Positions 52,715-62,069 of a stretch of DNA of 64,000 bases are shown in pieces. Each line of letters opens with the position of its first letter. The first letter of the stretch is position 1. A model generated the notes under the pieces. It did not search any database and had not been told where the DNA came from. It saw nothing but the letters and a program-made list of their open reading frames with translations. Source of the DNA: Paenibacillus rhizosphaerae (GTDB lineage Bacteria; Bacillota; Bacilli; Paenibacillales; Paenibacillaceae); contig NZ_JACHXJ010000007.1 of assembly GCF_014192015.1 (NCBI RefSeq), positions 124,001 through 188,000 on the forward strand, given 5' to 3'. The position numbers and the translations under genes are program-made.

Positions 52715-54074
52715 CGCGGTGAATGTGAAGGAGCGGGCGAATCCGCTCGCCGAGACGCTCCGGCTGCGCCTCGATGAGGACCAGCTGACCAACTGCATGC
52801 GGTGCGGCTTCTGTCTTCCGGCGTGCCCGACCTTTGCCGAGACGGGCATCGAGGCCGAGTCGCCGCGGGGCCGGATCGCTTTAATGAAGGCGGTCGCGGA
52901 CGGCATCATGGAGCCGGATGAGGCGTTCGAGGAGCAGATGAACCACTGCCTGGGCTGCCGGGCCTGCGAGCCGGCATGTCCGGCGGGCGTCAAATACGGG
53001 CAGCTCATTGAACAGGCGAGGGACGCGATCGAGGATCACAAGCAGCATAAACCGCTGGTAAAGGCTGCACGTCATGCGGCGTTCAAAACGGTTTTTCCGC
53101 ATCAGAAGCGGATGAAGCGCGTGGGCCGAGGCCTTGAGCTGTACCAGAAGTCGGGGCTGCGGAAAGTAGCGCGGTCCACCGGCATCATGAAGCTGTTTCC
53201 GAAGCATATCAGCGATATGGAGAAAATATTGCCCGAAGCCTCCGGCAAGGGCGTACTGGAGAAGATCGGCGCGTATCACCCGGCAAAGGGCGGGAGAATC
53301 GCCACTGCAGCGCTTTTCAGAGGGTGCATTATGGATGTGCTGTTCACGGACACGAACATTCATACCGTGGATCTGCTTACCGCAGCCGGCTTCGATGTGG
53401 TGATTCCGGCGGCGCAGAACTGCTGCGGCGCCCTGCATGCGCACAGCGGCGAGGCGGAAGGAGCTCGGGAGCTCGCCCGCGGCAACATCCGCGCCTTTAA
53501 AGAAGCTAATGTGGACTACATCGTCTCCAATGCGGGCGGCTGCGGGGCGATCCTGACCGAATACGACCATCTGCTGCATGAAGATCCGCAGTGGCGGGAT
53601 GATGCAGCCTGGTTTGCCGAACGCGTCGTCGACGTCAGCGAGCTGCTCGTCCGTGCGGGCCGGAACTTGTGCTTCGGTGTCTCTTCGGTGGACCCTGCTG
53701 GGGAAAAGGATTCGAAGGTGAGAATCACCTACCAGGATTCCTGCCATCTGCGCAACGTGATGAAATCGGCGGACGCCCCGCGAGTATTGATGCGTCAAGT
53801 GGAAGGCGCCGAGTTTATTGAAATGAAGCACGCCGACCGCTGCTGCGGCTCGGCGGGTATCTACAACGTGACGCAGCCGGAGATGGCCGGCAGCATTCTG
53901 GATCACAAGATGGAGCACGTGGAAGCGACGCAGGCCCAGTATCTGCTGACCAGCAATCCCGGCTGCCTGCTCCAGATGAAGCACGGCATCGAGAAGGAAG
54001 GCCTCAGCGGCAGCATGAAGGCCGTCCATATCGTCGATTTTCTGCATGAGCGGCTGCAGGAGCGGCGGGAATAG
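52707..54074 (+). CDS. glcF: Glycolate oxidase iron-sulphur subunit GlcF
   Basis: A 455-residue protein with two ferredoxin motifs, CMRCGFCLPACP and CLGCRACEPACP, each ligating a [4Fe-4S] cluster, then two cysteine-rich CCG domains (FRGCIMD with QNCCGALH, and SCHLRN with DRCCGSAGIY). It passes electrons from GlcD to the quinone pool. The start is a GTG inside the end of glcD. No separate GlcE subunit gene is seen, as in Bacillus two-gene systems. Confidence 0.93.
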   Translation: MGNAVNVKERANPLAETLRLRLDEDQLTNCMRCGFCLPACPTFAETGIEAESPRGRIALMKAVADGIMEPDEAFEEQMNHCLGCRACEPACPAGVKYGQLIEQARDAIEDHKQHKPLVKAARHAAFKTVFPHQKRMKRVGRGLELYQKSGLRKVARSTGIMKLFPKHISDMEKILPEASGKGVLEKIGAYHPAKGGRIATAALFRGCIMDVLFTDTNIHTVDLLTAAGFDVVIPAAQNCCGALHAHSGEAEGARELARGNIRAFKEANVDYIVSNAGGCGAILTEYDHLLHEDPQWRDDAAWFAERVVDVSELLVRAGRNLCFGVSSVDPAGEKDSKVRITYQDSCHLRNVMKSADAPRVLMRQVEGAEFIEMKHADRCCGSAGIYNVTQPEMAGSILDHKMEHVEATQAQYLLTSNPGCLLQMKHGIEKEGLSGSMKAVHIVDFLHERLQERRE

Positions 54075-54181
54075 GCAGCGGAATCATAAGGGAATCGGAT
54101 TTCATAAGATCGAATTTGATGAGTCATATCGGAATTAGTAACCGAATCGATAAACAGCACATGGTCTAGGGGGATATCACG

Positions 54182-55924
54182 ATGAATCAGGAACGGAAGA
54201 TCGATCAGCTGATCAAGAGCATGAGCCTGCGGCAAAAAATCGGACAGATGTTCGTCTGCGGCTTTTGGGGAACGGAAATCAGCGAGGAGCTGCGGCAGTT
54301 CATCGGCACGCATCAGATCGGCGGCGTCATTTATTTCGCCCGCAATGTGAAGACGACGCAGCAGGTGGGCCGGCTAAGCCGGGACCTGCAGCAGGCGGCC
54401 GCGGCGTCGGGGACGCTGCCTTTGTGGATCTCTATTGATCAGGAAGGCGGAATGGTCGCCCGGATCACGGAAGGCGTCGCTCTGATGCCGGGAAATATGG
54501 CGCTGGCCGCCGCGGGCTCGGCGGACTGGGTGTACGAGTCGGCCCGCGTCAGCGGGGAGGAGCTGCGCTCCCTCGGCATCAACCTGAACTTTGCGCCGGT
54601 GCTCGACGTGAACAACAATCCGCTGAATCCGGTCATCGGCGTCCGTTCCTACGGAGAGTCCCCGGAAGCGGTAGCGGAGTACGGGACGCTTGCTTTCCGC
54701 GGCCTGCAGGACGTGGGCGTCGCGGCCACGGCGAAGCATTTTCCCGGGCACGGGGATACCGCGGTGGACTCCCATCTGGACCTGCCCACGGTTACCCACG
54801 ACCGGCAGCGGATGGATGAGGTGGAGCTCGTTCCATTCAAAAAGGCGATCGCCGAAGGCATCGACGCGGTGATGTCGGCACATATTTATTTTCCGGCCCT
54901 TGAGCCGTCCAAGCTGCCGGTGACGCTGTCGCATGCCGTGCTGACCGGCCTGCTTCGGGAGGAGTTCGGCTACGACGGCATCGTCATGACCGACTGCATG
55001 GAAATGAAGGCGATCGCCGAGCATTACGGCACCGTCAAGGCTGCGGTGATGGCGGTCGAAGCGGGAGCGGACACCGTCCTGATCAGCCAGACCCCGCAGC
55101 TTCAGGTGGAAGCGATGGAGGCGCTGGAGCAGGCGGTCCGCTCCGGCCGGATCGCGGAGCGCCGGATTGACGCCTCCGTGCGCAGGCTGCTTGCGCTAAA
55201 GGCGAAGCGCGGACTGCTTGGGAGCCCAGCGGAGCTGGGGATGCTGCGGCTGGAGCAGGACGGGCTGGTTTCCGAAGACGCACATGGGCTGCAGGACGAG
55301 CAGGCCCGGTATGGCAAACAGGCAGCGTCCGGGCTGCAGGACAAGCGCCCCGGGAACGAAGCCCACATGGGACTGGCCCGCCGGATCAGCGAGGCAAGCA
55401 TCACGCTGGTGCAAGCAGGGGAAGGCGTCCTGCCGCTGAAACGGCAGCGCACGCTGGTCATCTCGGTTGCGGCTGCCGCGCTGACGATTGCCGACGAGGC
55501 GATCGCGAGGACGGAAAGCCTGGGCAGCGCCCTGGCCGCACAGGGAATTGATGTGAGCGACCGTCAGGTGCCGCTGACCGAAGTGGCGGAGCAGGCGGTC
55601 CGCCTTGTAGAGGAAGCCCGCGGCGAAGTAGTGCGGCAGATCGTTGTGGGCACGTACAATGCGCAGTTTGACCCGGCACAGATCAAGTTAGTCCAGGATT
55701 TGCTCGCGCTTGGCAAACCGGTCGTGGTGGCCGCGCTGCGAAATCCGTACGATCTGATGAGTTTTCCGGAGGCGTCTGCGCTGGTTGCGTCCTACGAGAG
55801 CCGTCCGTTGGCGCTTGTGAGCACCGCCAAGGCGATCGCCGGCGCTATCCCTTTCAAGGGGCGCCTGCCGGTATCGGTAGGCGCATCGTACCCCGCCGGT
55901 TGGGGATTGCAGACGGACGTGTGA
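54182..55924 (+). CDS. nagZ: Beta-N-acetylhexosaminidase NagZ (GH3)
   Basis: A 580-residue glycoside hydrolase family 3 enzyme. The NagZ signature KHFPGHGDTAVDSH supplies the His-Asp acid/base dyad, and the nucleophile Asp is in GIVMTDCMEMKAI. IDQEGGMVAR and FAPVLDVN are further GH3 hallmarks. The C-terminal half (about 400-580) is an alpha/beta sandwich-like domain found in Firmicute NagZ. There is no signal peptide, so it acts on muropeptide fragments in the cytoplasm or is released by another route. The segment around 345-395 is rich in Gln, Gly and Asp and may be a linker. Confidence 0.9.
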   Translation: MNQERKIDQLIKSMSLRQKIGQMFVCGFWGTEISEELRQFIGTHQIGGVIYFARNVKTTQQVGRLSRDLQQAAAASGTLPLWISIDQEGGMVARITEGVALMPGNMALAAAGSADWVYESARVSGEELRSLGINLNFAPVLDVNNNPLNPVIGVRSYGESPEAVAEYGTLAFRGLQDVGVAATAKHFPGHGDTAVDSHLDLPTVTHDRQRMDEVELVPFKKAIAEGIDAVMSAHIYFPALEPSKLPVTLSHAVLTGLLREEFGYDGIVMTDCMEMKAIAEHYGTVKAAVMAVEAGADTVLISQTPQLQVEAMEALEQAVRSGRIAERRIDASVRRLLALKAKRGLLGSPAELGMLRLEQDGLVSEDAHGLQDEQARYGKQAASGLQDKRPGNEAHMGLARRISEASITLVQAGEGVLPLKRQRTLVISVAAAALTIADEAIARTESLGSALAAQGIDVSDRQVPLTEVAEQAVRLVEEARGEVVRQIVVGTYNAQFDPAQIKLVQDLLALGKPVVVAALRNPYDLMSFPEASALVASYESRPLALVSTAKAIAGAIPFKGRLPVSVGASYPAGWGLQTDV

Positions 55925-55946
55925 GAAGCAGGGACAGAGTTATTCT

Positions 55947-55972
55947 AAGACGGCGTTAGCCGTCTTTTTTTG
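55947..55972 (+). terminator. Terminator of nagZ
   Basis: AGACGGC-GTTA-GCCGTCT is a perfect hairpin followed by a run of T residues. Confidence 0.92.
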
Positions 55973-56026
55973 TTCATGCACGCTTGCCGAATAAAGCCCG
56001 GAAAGTCGGCTAACACGGGTGGAAAC

Positions 56027-56079
56027 TTTACTTTCAAGTCAAATCATTACTATAATAATCCTGTTACGCTTATAAGCGT
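56027..56079 (+). promoter_or_regulatory. Promoter with palindromic operator before the amino acid dehydrogenase gene
   Basis: TTTACT (56027-56032), 18 nt, TATAAT (56051-56056) is a plausible sigma-A promoter. The perfect 14-bp palindrome ACGCTTATAAGCGT (56066-56079) lies at the expected transcription start and could bind a repressor. Confidence 0.55.
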
Positions 56080-56120
56080 GAGCAGCATGAGGCATGAATC
56101 ACAATGGAGGAGACACCGAT

Positions 56121-57224
56121 ATGGAACTGTTTAGCGCAATGGAACAGTACGATTATGAGCAGCTTCTTTTTTGTCAGGACAAGTCGTCCGGACTCAAAGC
56201 GATCATTGCGATTCACGATACGACGCTCGGGCCGGCACTGGGCGGGACCCGGATGTGGACTTACGCTTCTGAGGAAGCCGCGATCGAAGACGCATTGCGC
56301 CTGGCTAAGGGGATGACCTATAAGAACGCCATTTCAGGCCTGAACCTGGGCGGAGGCAAAACCGTCATCATCGGCGATCCGAAAAAGGATAAGAACGAAG
56401 CGATGTTCCGGGCCTTCGGGCGATACATACAAGGATTGAACGGCCGCTATATAACGGCAGAGGACGTCGGCACGACAGTGGCCGACATGGATATCATTCA
56501 TCAGGAGACGGACTTTGTTACCGGGATCTCCCCGACCTATGGCTCGTCGGGCAATCCGTCGCCAGCGACGGCCTACGGCGTATACCAAGGCATGAAGGCC
56601 GCGGCCAAGGAAGCCTTCGGCTCGGACTCGCTGGAAGGCCGTACGGTTGCGGTACAGGGTGTCGGCAACGTGGCGTCCCACCTGTGCGAGTATTTGCATC
56701 AGGAAGGCGCCCGGCTGATCGTGACCGATATTAACGAGGAGGCGGTAAGCCGTGCGGTGGAGAAGTTTAACGCCACAGCGGTGGCGCCGGGGGATATTAT
56801 CGGCGTTGACTGTGATATTTTCTCCCCTTGTGCGCTGGGCGCTATCATCAATGATGAGAGCATTCCGAAGCTGAAGGCAAAGGTAATAGCCGGCTCGGCC
56901 AACAACCAACTGAAAGAAGCCCGGCACGGAGACCTGATTCACGAGCTGGGCATCGTTTACGCGCCGGATTACGTCATTAACGCCGGCGGCGTCATTAATA
57001 TCGCCGACGAGCTGAACGGCTATAACAAGGACCGCGCCTGGAAGCAGATCAGCGGGATCTATAACAGCATTTCCCGCATCTTCGACATCTCCCGGGATGC
57101 TGGCATCCCGACGTATGCCGCCGCGGACCGGCTTGCGCTCGAGCGCATCGAAACGCTCAAAAATACGCGCAGCCCGTTCCTGCAAAACCCGCATCATGTG
57201 CTGAGCCGACGCCTTGGGCGTTAA
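56121..57224 (+). CDS. bcd: Leucine/branched-chain amino acid dehydrogenase
   Basis: A 367-residue member of the Glu/Leu/Phe/Val dehydrogenase family. The catalytic Lys region is [19 protein letters not shown], preceded by the substrate loop [11 protein letters not shown] and the GMTYKNA segment, and the NAD-binding motif is [15 protein letters not shown]. It deaminates Leu, Val and Ile to keto acids with NAD+. The length suits Bacillus leucine dehydrogenase. The ATG at 56121 follows GGAGGAG. It is not next to other branched-chain keto-acid genes, unlike the Bacillus bkd operon. Confidence 0.92.
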   Translation: MELFSAMEQYDYEQLLFCQDKSSGLKAIIAIHDTTLGPALGGTRMWTYASEEAAIEDALRLAKGMTYKNAISGLNLGGGKTVIIGDPKKDKNEAMFRAFGRYIQGLNGRYITAEDVGTTVADMDIIHQETDFVTGISPTYGSSGNPSPATAYGVYQGMKAAAKEAFGSDSLEGRTVAVQGVGNVASHLCEYLHQEGARLIVTDINEEAVSRAVEKFNATAVAPGDIIGVDCDIFSPCALGAIINDESIPKLKAKVIAGSANNQLKEARHGDLIHELGIVYAPDYVINAGGVINIADELNGYNKDRAWKQISGIYNSISRIFDISRDAGIPTYAAADRLALERIETLKNTRSPFLQNPHHVLSRRLGR

Positions 57225-57335
57225 GCGAGCACTTGCCGGAATCGTAGCCGGGAACCGCTCAGGTTGGTGGGGAAAACACATCAACCTGCAAGCACTAAAA
57301 GGCATACCTACGGGGAACCGCCCGTAATAAACACC

Positions 57336-57378
57336 AAAAAGCGTACCACACGGACTTTACCGTACGGTACGCTTTTAG
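57336..57378. terminator. Bidirectional terminator
   Basis: AAAAGCGTACC (57337-57347) pairs with GGTACGCTTTT (57366-57376) between two convergent genes. Confidence 0.88.
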
Positions 57379-57431
57379 TATTTCTAAACCTCCGGGGGCC
57401 GGGGATTCAAGGCGGGTGCTGCCCGCCCCAA

Positions 57432-59435
57432 TCAGCCCTCCAGCTTGAAGCGGTCGATTTTCTCCTGCATGTCTACCGCCATCTTCGACAGGCTGTTCGC
57501 CGAAGACGAGATTTCCTCCATGGACGCCAGCTGCTCCTGGTTCGCGGCGCTCACGCGCTCGAACGACGCGACCGTGTTGCGCGAAATGCTGGCCACCTCC
57601 TGCACAGAGGCGGACACTTCCTCGCTGCTTGCGGACATCTGCTCGGTGACGGCGGAAATGTCCTGGATCTGGTCGGTGATCTGCTTGGCGGATTTTTCGA
57701 TATTAGCAAAAGCTTCGAGCGCTTCTGCCGTGACTTCCATCCCTTGATCCACATCGGACTGCACTTTATGACGCATCACGTTATACGCGTCAGTGATCAG
57801 CATCGTCATCTCCTGGATCGTGTGCTGGATTTCCTCTGCCGTGAGGTTCGACTGATCCGCCAGCTTGCGGACTTCCTCGGCGACGACGGCGAAGCCGCGT
57901 CCATGCTCGCCGGCCCGTGCCGCTTCGATCGCAGCGTTCAGGGAGAGCAGGTTGGTCTGTTTAGCCACTTCGGAGATCGCCGTGCTCATCGCGGCGATGC
58001 TTGCGCTGTGGTCGTTCAGCTTCTCGATCAGCGCCGCGGACTCGTGCGTGGACTTCTTGATCGTGTCCATCTGCGTGCTGACCAGCTGAACCTTCCGGCT
58101 GCCGGCGTGCACGTCTTCTTCCGTACGGTTCGACGAATCGACGATGGTGCTGGCCGATTCGGCAATACGCTGGATACCGCTGGCCATTTCCTCCATGGTG
58201 CGCGCGCTCTCCTGCGCGGCGACGGCCTGGTTGTTGGCCTCCTGGGCCGAATCCGTCATCATATTGGAGACGAATTCGACGCTCTGCGCGTTCTGCTCCG
58301 TGCTGGCCGTCAGCTCTTCGCTCGAGGCCGCCAGCTGGCTGGAGGTTTCCGACATGTCCAGCACCATCCGGCGCAGCGAGTCCACCATGGCATTGTAATT
58401 ATGAGCCAGGTCTCCGATTTCGTCCCTCCGCTTCGTCATGACGCGGTCGTTCAGATACCCTTCGCTCACGCGTTTCGCCGAACGGTTCAGCTGCTCGATC
58501 GGACGCGTGATGCTGCGGATGATGAAGAACATGACGATCAGCGCGGCAATGACGGCGATCACCAGAACGATGGCCGATGTCCAGAAGATCGGCGTCGTCG
58601 CTTCCGTATATTCGCTCTCCGGAAGGATGCCGACGATTTTGAAGCCGGTCAGCTCGTTGGTCACGAAATAGCCGCGCTGGCCAACGCCATTGAGCGGGTT
58701 GGTGTAGTTGAGCAGCCCTTCACTTTTACCTTGCATCGTTTTAAGCTGGTCGCCGACAAACTTGGAACCAACCTTCTCGGCCGGGTGCGACATCAGCAGA
58801 CCGTTACGGTCAACTAAGTAGATGTAGCCCTCGTTGCCAAGGTGCACCTGCTTCACGATATTGTTGATGTTCCCGATGCTCAGGCTGATGTTGATAACCC
58901 CTTTGCCGTCGGGCAGCGTTTTGGAAATGGCGATCGCATAGTTTTTCGTCGTAGCTGAAATTGCCGGATCGTCGACAACGGCCTGTCCCTTGTTGTTCAT
59001 GGCCAGCTTATACCAGTTGCGGGTTCGTGGATCGAAGGTCTGGACACCCGGGTCCGGGGATTTCATCCACGATCCGTTATCGGTGCCGATCGAGACGATT
59101 TCGATTTCCGGATGCTGCGCTTTAAAATCGTCAATCAGGATTCGGGTCTCCACCGAATGATTTTCGATGTCGGCATACGTGATCTGATTGCTGAGCTGCT
59201 TCACGTTGGACAGCTGCATTTCAACCATGGTGTTGATCAGTTTGTCGAGCAGCATGACGCTTGATTTCGTGGTGTCCTCCATTTTGTCCTGAAGCTGTGC
59301 TTTGGCGCTGTTTACGGCGAAGACGGCAAGCACAATGGTCGGGATAATGAGCATGAGACAGATGAAGAGCATCAGTCTGCTTCTGAGCTTTTTAATGTTG
59401 AAAAGCCCGGATATTTGCTTAAGTAGCTTGTTCAA
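57432..59435 (-). CDS. Methyl-accepting chemotaxis protein with dCache sensor
   Basis: A 667-residue chemoreceptor. An N-terminal helix ([20 protein letters not shown]) is followed by an extracellular double-Cache domain (about 45-285), a second helix ([20 protein letters not shown]), a HAMP domain and a long signalling coiled coil whose hairpin tip includes [16 protein letters not shown]. The sensor has [12 protein letters not shown], and the Arg-Trp-Tyr pattern is reminiscent of amino-acid-binding dCache domains. I start at a TTG (59435) 7 nt after GGGGGA; the longer frame has no ribosome site and an unlike N-terminus. It lies next to the amino acid dehydrogenase gene, though convergent. 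Confidence 0.9.
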   Translation of the reverse strand: MNKLLKQISGLFNIKKLRSRLMLFICLMLIIPTIVLAVFAVNSAKAQLQDKMEDTTKSSVMLLDKLINTMVEMQLSNVKQLSNQITYADIENHSVETRILIDDFKAQHPEIEIVSIGTDNGSWMKSPDPGVQTFDPRTRNWYKLAMNNKGQAVVDDPAISATTKNYAIAISKTLPDGKGVINISLSIGNINNIVKQVHLGNEGYIYLVDRNGLLMSHPAEKVGSKFVGDQLKTMQGKSEGLLNYTNPLNGVGQRGYFVTNELTGFKIVGILPESEYTEATTPIFWTSAIVLVIAVIAALIVMFFIIRSITRPIEQLNRSAKRVSEGYLNDRVMTKRRDEIGDLAHNYNAMVDSLRRMVLDMSETSSQLAASSEELTASTEQNAQSVEFVSNMMTDSAQEANNQAVAAQESARTMEEMASGIQRIAESASTIVDSSNRTEEDVHAGSRKVQLVSTQMDTIKKSTHESAALIEKLNDHSASIAAMSTAISEVAKQTNLLSLNAAIEAARAGEHGRGFAVVAEEVRKLADQSNLTAEEIQHTIQEMTMLITDAYNVMRHKVQSDVDQGMEVTAEALEAFANIEKSAKQITDQIQDISAVTEQMSASSEEVSASVQEVASISRNTVASFERVSAANQEQLASMEEISSSANSLSKMAVDMQEKIDRFKLEG

Positions 59436-59954
59436 ACGAGATTCCCCCTGCAGTCGATATAGGTCTAAAGTTCCGGCAGCACCTGTGTCAACAGGCGCAG
59501 CGCTTAAAAGAGCAGCTCCGGGCGGGCGTATTTGCCGATCCGCGAGAATCCGTTCAAAAGGTATGTAATCGATGTGAATGGATTCATCCGTTCCGGCGGA
59601 GGGCATCCCGTGAGCGGAAAGGTATTCCGACCGGTTTTAGTTCCTATTCTATATTTCGACAAGTATCCCCGATATTTTCATATCTTTATTTCATAAATCG
59701 GCAATTTTCTTCTGAAAAAATGAAATGAGAAACCATTCATTTCCTGTTTTTTTCTGGATAGGTAGAACGAACTATGCGGATGGCACCAATTATATGATGC
59801 ATGAGGTTGGTTTTTATTGGATAACATCTGGTTGTCCGATTAAGAGTAGGGCTTGCGGCGGGAAGGGGCAGGGATGGAAGTCCCCCAGAAGAATGCTTGT
59901 CGATATACGCGAAAAGATCATAAAAAATCAAACCTTTTTCGTCAAAATCCTCCG
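59436..59954. other. Intergenic stretch upstream of the chemoreceptor
   Basis: No supported gene. On the minus strand GCCGATTT near 59697 resembles a sigma-D -10 (GCCGATAT), but there is no TAAA at the matching distance, so I do not call a flagellar promoter. Confidence 0.4.
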
Positions 59955-60015
59955 TTGTCAGAAGGGAGCCGGCCCCCATATAATGATGGAAACAGATTAT
60001 CGATAATCGATAATC
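59955..60015 (+). promoter_or_regulatory. Promoter with a 21-bp palindrome upstream of the GntR regulator
   Basis: TTGTCA (59955-59960), 18 nt, TATAAT (59979-59984) is a strong sigma-A promoter. A perfect odd palindrome of 21 bp (59995-60015), built from ATTATCGAT half-sites, covers the early transcribed region. A 130-nt leader follows before the regulator start. Confidence 0.65.
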
Positions 60016-60148
60016 ACGGGAGGGATGATGGAACGCAAGTTAACGAAGCTATCGACCGACCGTTTTGAAAACGGTTACCTGACTGCCGTTGCGTACGTGT
60101 TGGTCAAATCTGCAGTCATGGATGATCGGCGAATGGAGACTGAGAGTC

Positions 60149-60796
60149 ATGTCAAACAGCAGTTACTTCCCTTTGGGGAATTCCATCAGCGAACAGATTT
60201 ATTTGACGCTTAAGCGCGAAATTATCGCAGGCGAGCTGCCGCCGGGAACACGGCTCATCGTGCTGGACATCGCGGGTAAATTTCAGGTCAGTCAGGCGCC
60301 TGTGCGCGAAGCGTTGGAGAGGATGAAGCAGGAAGGGTTAATCAACGGCATTCCGAATAAAGGGTCGGTCGTTTCCAATATTACGTCGAAGGAGATCAGA
60401 GATATTTTCGTGCTCCGTGAAATTATTGAGGGTTACGCTGTCCGAACGACCATGCCGACTCTATTGGAGGATGATTACGAGCAATTGGAAATGATTATCC
60501 GGTCGATGGAAGAAGCCGTCGGGCGCAATGACACGCTGGGCATCCTCGAGCTGGATATGGATTTTCATGGATTTTTCTACAAGCGCTGCGACAATCAGGC
60601 TATTCTGGAGCTCTGGAACCATATGAGGACGAAGGTGATGCGCTTTATGGCCATCTCCAATCGTCATCACACGACGGATTTGCTGGCCGAGTGGCACCGG
60701 CGGCTGATTACCGTTCTCCAGACAGGGGACGGGGACGCGGCTGAGGAGGCTTTTATCGAGCATATGCATGCCTATAAATTCATCCATATGGACTAG
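60149..60796 (+). CDS. GntR-family regulator (FadR/FCD type)
   Basis: A 215-residue regulator. The winged helix (about 12-78) has EIIAGELPPGTRLIVLDIAG and VSQAPVREALERMKQEGLI, and the FCD domain (about 85-210) has the metal-binding pattern DMDFHGFFYKRCDNQAIL and HMHAY. It probably senses a carboxylic or sugar acid. The ATG at 60149 follows GGAGACTGAGAG. It is 46 bp ahead of an AraC-type gene, and the palindrome at 59995-60015 is its likely autoregulatory site. Confidence 0.88.
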   Translation: MSNSSYFPLGNSISEQIYLTLKREIIAGELPPGTRLIVLDIAGKFQVSQAPVREALERMKQEGLINGIPNKGSVVSNITSKEIRDIFVLREIIEGYAVRTTMPTLLEDDYEQLEMIIRSMEEAVGRNDTLGILELDMDFHGFFYKRCDNQAILELWNHMRTKVMRFMAISNRHHTTDLLAEWHRRLITVLQTGDGDAAEEAFIEHMHAYKFIHMD

Positions 60797-60842
60797 AACC
60801 ATGCCTCTCGTTCGTTATCCTTTCACAAAGGGGAAATGAAGC

Positions 60843-62012
60843 ATGTTAAATGAACGTTTCGTGTTCGATGACCAGGATGTTATGACTTGGATGAGGGACC
60901 GCCTGCTAAGGCACCTCATTTCCGGCAAAGCGAATATGAAGGGGGAACTGAAGGAAAGCCTGTCCAGGCTTCGCTTGAACCCGTACTATACGTTTCCCGC
61001 CATTGCGTTATTGGAGCCAACCGCTCCCTATGACCATGAGCGTGACCGCTTGGCATATCTTGAGAACATGCGCGGCGATCTTCAGGAGCGCGTGCCGGAA
61101 GGGAGCGTCGTCTTTCTGGACGAGGAAGGGAGAATCGGGCTGCTGTTTTCCTGGGTATCCAAAGAGGTTTTGGTCCGGGTGCAATCCATGCTCCAAGAAC
61201 GGTTCCCCCATCCGGTGAACATTGGAGTAGGTAAGCCATGCAGTCACTTGAGCGACATCCATCTCTCTTACCGGCAGGCTTCGGCTGCACTGGAAAACAA
61301 GTTTTACCGCGGGACGGGTCAAATCATCCATTACAGCGAAATCCGCCGGATGGAGCTGGTCGGGCGCTACCCGGCCGATAAGGAGAGAAAGCTGTACGCC
61401 AGCTTCCGTTCGGCCGCTACGGAGGCGGAGATCGCGGAGGCGGTGGACCAGTTTTATGCCGCGCTGCTGGAAAAAGGCCCGATCGACGTTACGAGCATGT
61501 ATGAGCTGACAATCCGGATGCTGGTCGGTATCGAAAAAAGGGTGATTGCCGACGAAGGGAATGGAGGCGCTTACAAACCGTTTGAAGCGACGTCGCTGGT
61601 GAAGATCGGCACGCTGGAGGAGCTGAAGCGCTACGTCACCCGGTTTCTGACCGGCCTGTGGGAAGTCTTTTCACCCACACTTAAAGAGAGCCACCGCAGC
61701 CTGATTAAAAAGACCATCCATTACATGGAGCAGGAATGCCAGTATGCTTCGCTGCAGAGCGTTGCGCAGAAGGTGTTCATTACGCCGACTTATTTGAGCC
61801 TGCTCTTCAAGACGAACACCGGCAAGACGTTCATTGAGCACCTGACTGAAATCCGGATCGACAAGGCCAAGGATATGCTGCGGACTACCCATTACAAAAA
61901 CTATGAGGTTGCCGAAAAGGTCGGTTACCAGGATTCCCGCTACTTCAGCCAAATTTTTAAAAAGAAGGTCGGTGTCTCCCCCAGCGAGTACCGGGAGTCG
62001 ATCTGCAAATAG
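60843..62012 (+). CDS. AraC-type regulator without receiver domain (YesN-like)
   Basis: A 389-residue protein. The first 270 residues resemble the middle part of YesN-type regulators, with a GGDEF-like fold (VNIGVGKPCSHLSDIHLSYR), and residues about 285-389 form the AraC double helix-turn-helix (YASLQSVAQKVFITPTYLSL and VAEKVGYQDSRYFSQIFKKK). YesN proteins usually have an N-terminal receiver; here none is present, so the signal is probably a ligand or partner. It is in one unit with the GntR gene and near a sugar ABC permease gene, a common target of such regulators. Confidence 0.85.
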   Translation: MLNERFVFDDQDVMTWMRDRLLRHLISGKANMKGELKESLSRLRLNPYYTFPAIALLEPTAPYDHERDRLAYLENMRGDLQERVPEGSVVFLDEEGRIGLLFSWVSKEVLVRVQSMLQERFPHPVNIGVGKPCSHLSDIHLSYRQASAALENKFYRGTGQIIHYSEIRRMELVGRYPADKERKLYASFRSAATEAEIAEAVDQFYAALLEKGPIDVTSMYELTIRMLVGIEKRVIADEGNGGAYKPFEATSLVKIGTLEELKRYVTRFLTGLWEVFSPTLKESHRSLIKKTIHYMEQECQYASLQSVAQKVFITPTYLSLLFKTNTGKTFIEHLTEIRIDKAKDMLRTTHYKNYEVAEKVGYQDSRYFSQIFKKKVGVSPSEYRESICK

Positions 62013-62018
62013 GCAGCG

Positions 62019-62060
62019 AAAAAAAAGGAGCAGGCATTCAGCCCGCTTCCTTTTTTTTGT
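62019..62060. terminator. Bidirectional terminator
   Basis: A GC-rich imperfect stem around 62027-62050 has eight A residues on one side and eight T residues on the other, so it works for both converging genes. Confidence 0.85.
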
Positions 62061-62069
62061 GGAAACCCG

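Noticed and set aside
59690-59705. Sigma-D (flagellar) promoter for the chemoreceptor gene
   Set aside because: Only the -10-like GCCGATTT is seen; no TAAA is present 14-16 bases upstream.
59725-60213. Two short plus-strand frames upstream of and overlapping the GntR gene start
   Set aside because: The first crosses the promoter; the second begins 10 bases after the palindrome but has poorly spaced ribosome signals and overlaps the regulator gene in another frame. A leader peptide cannot be excluded.
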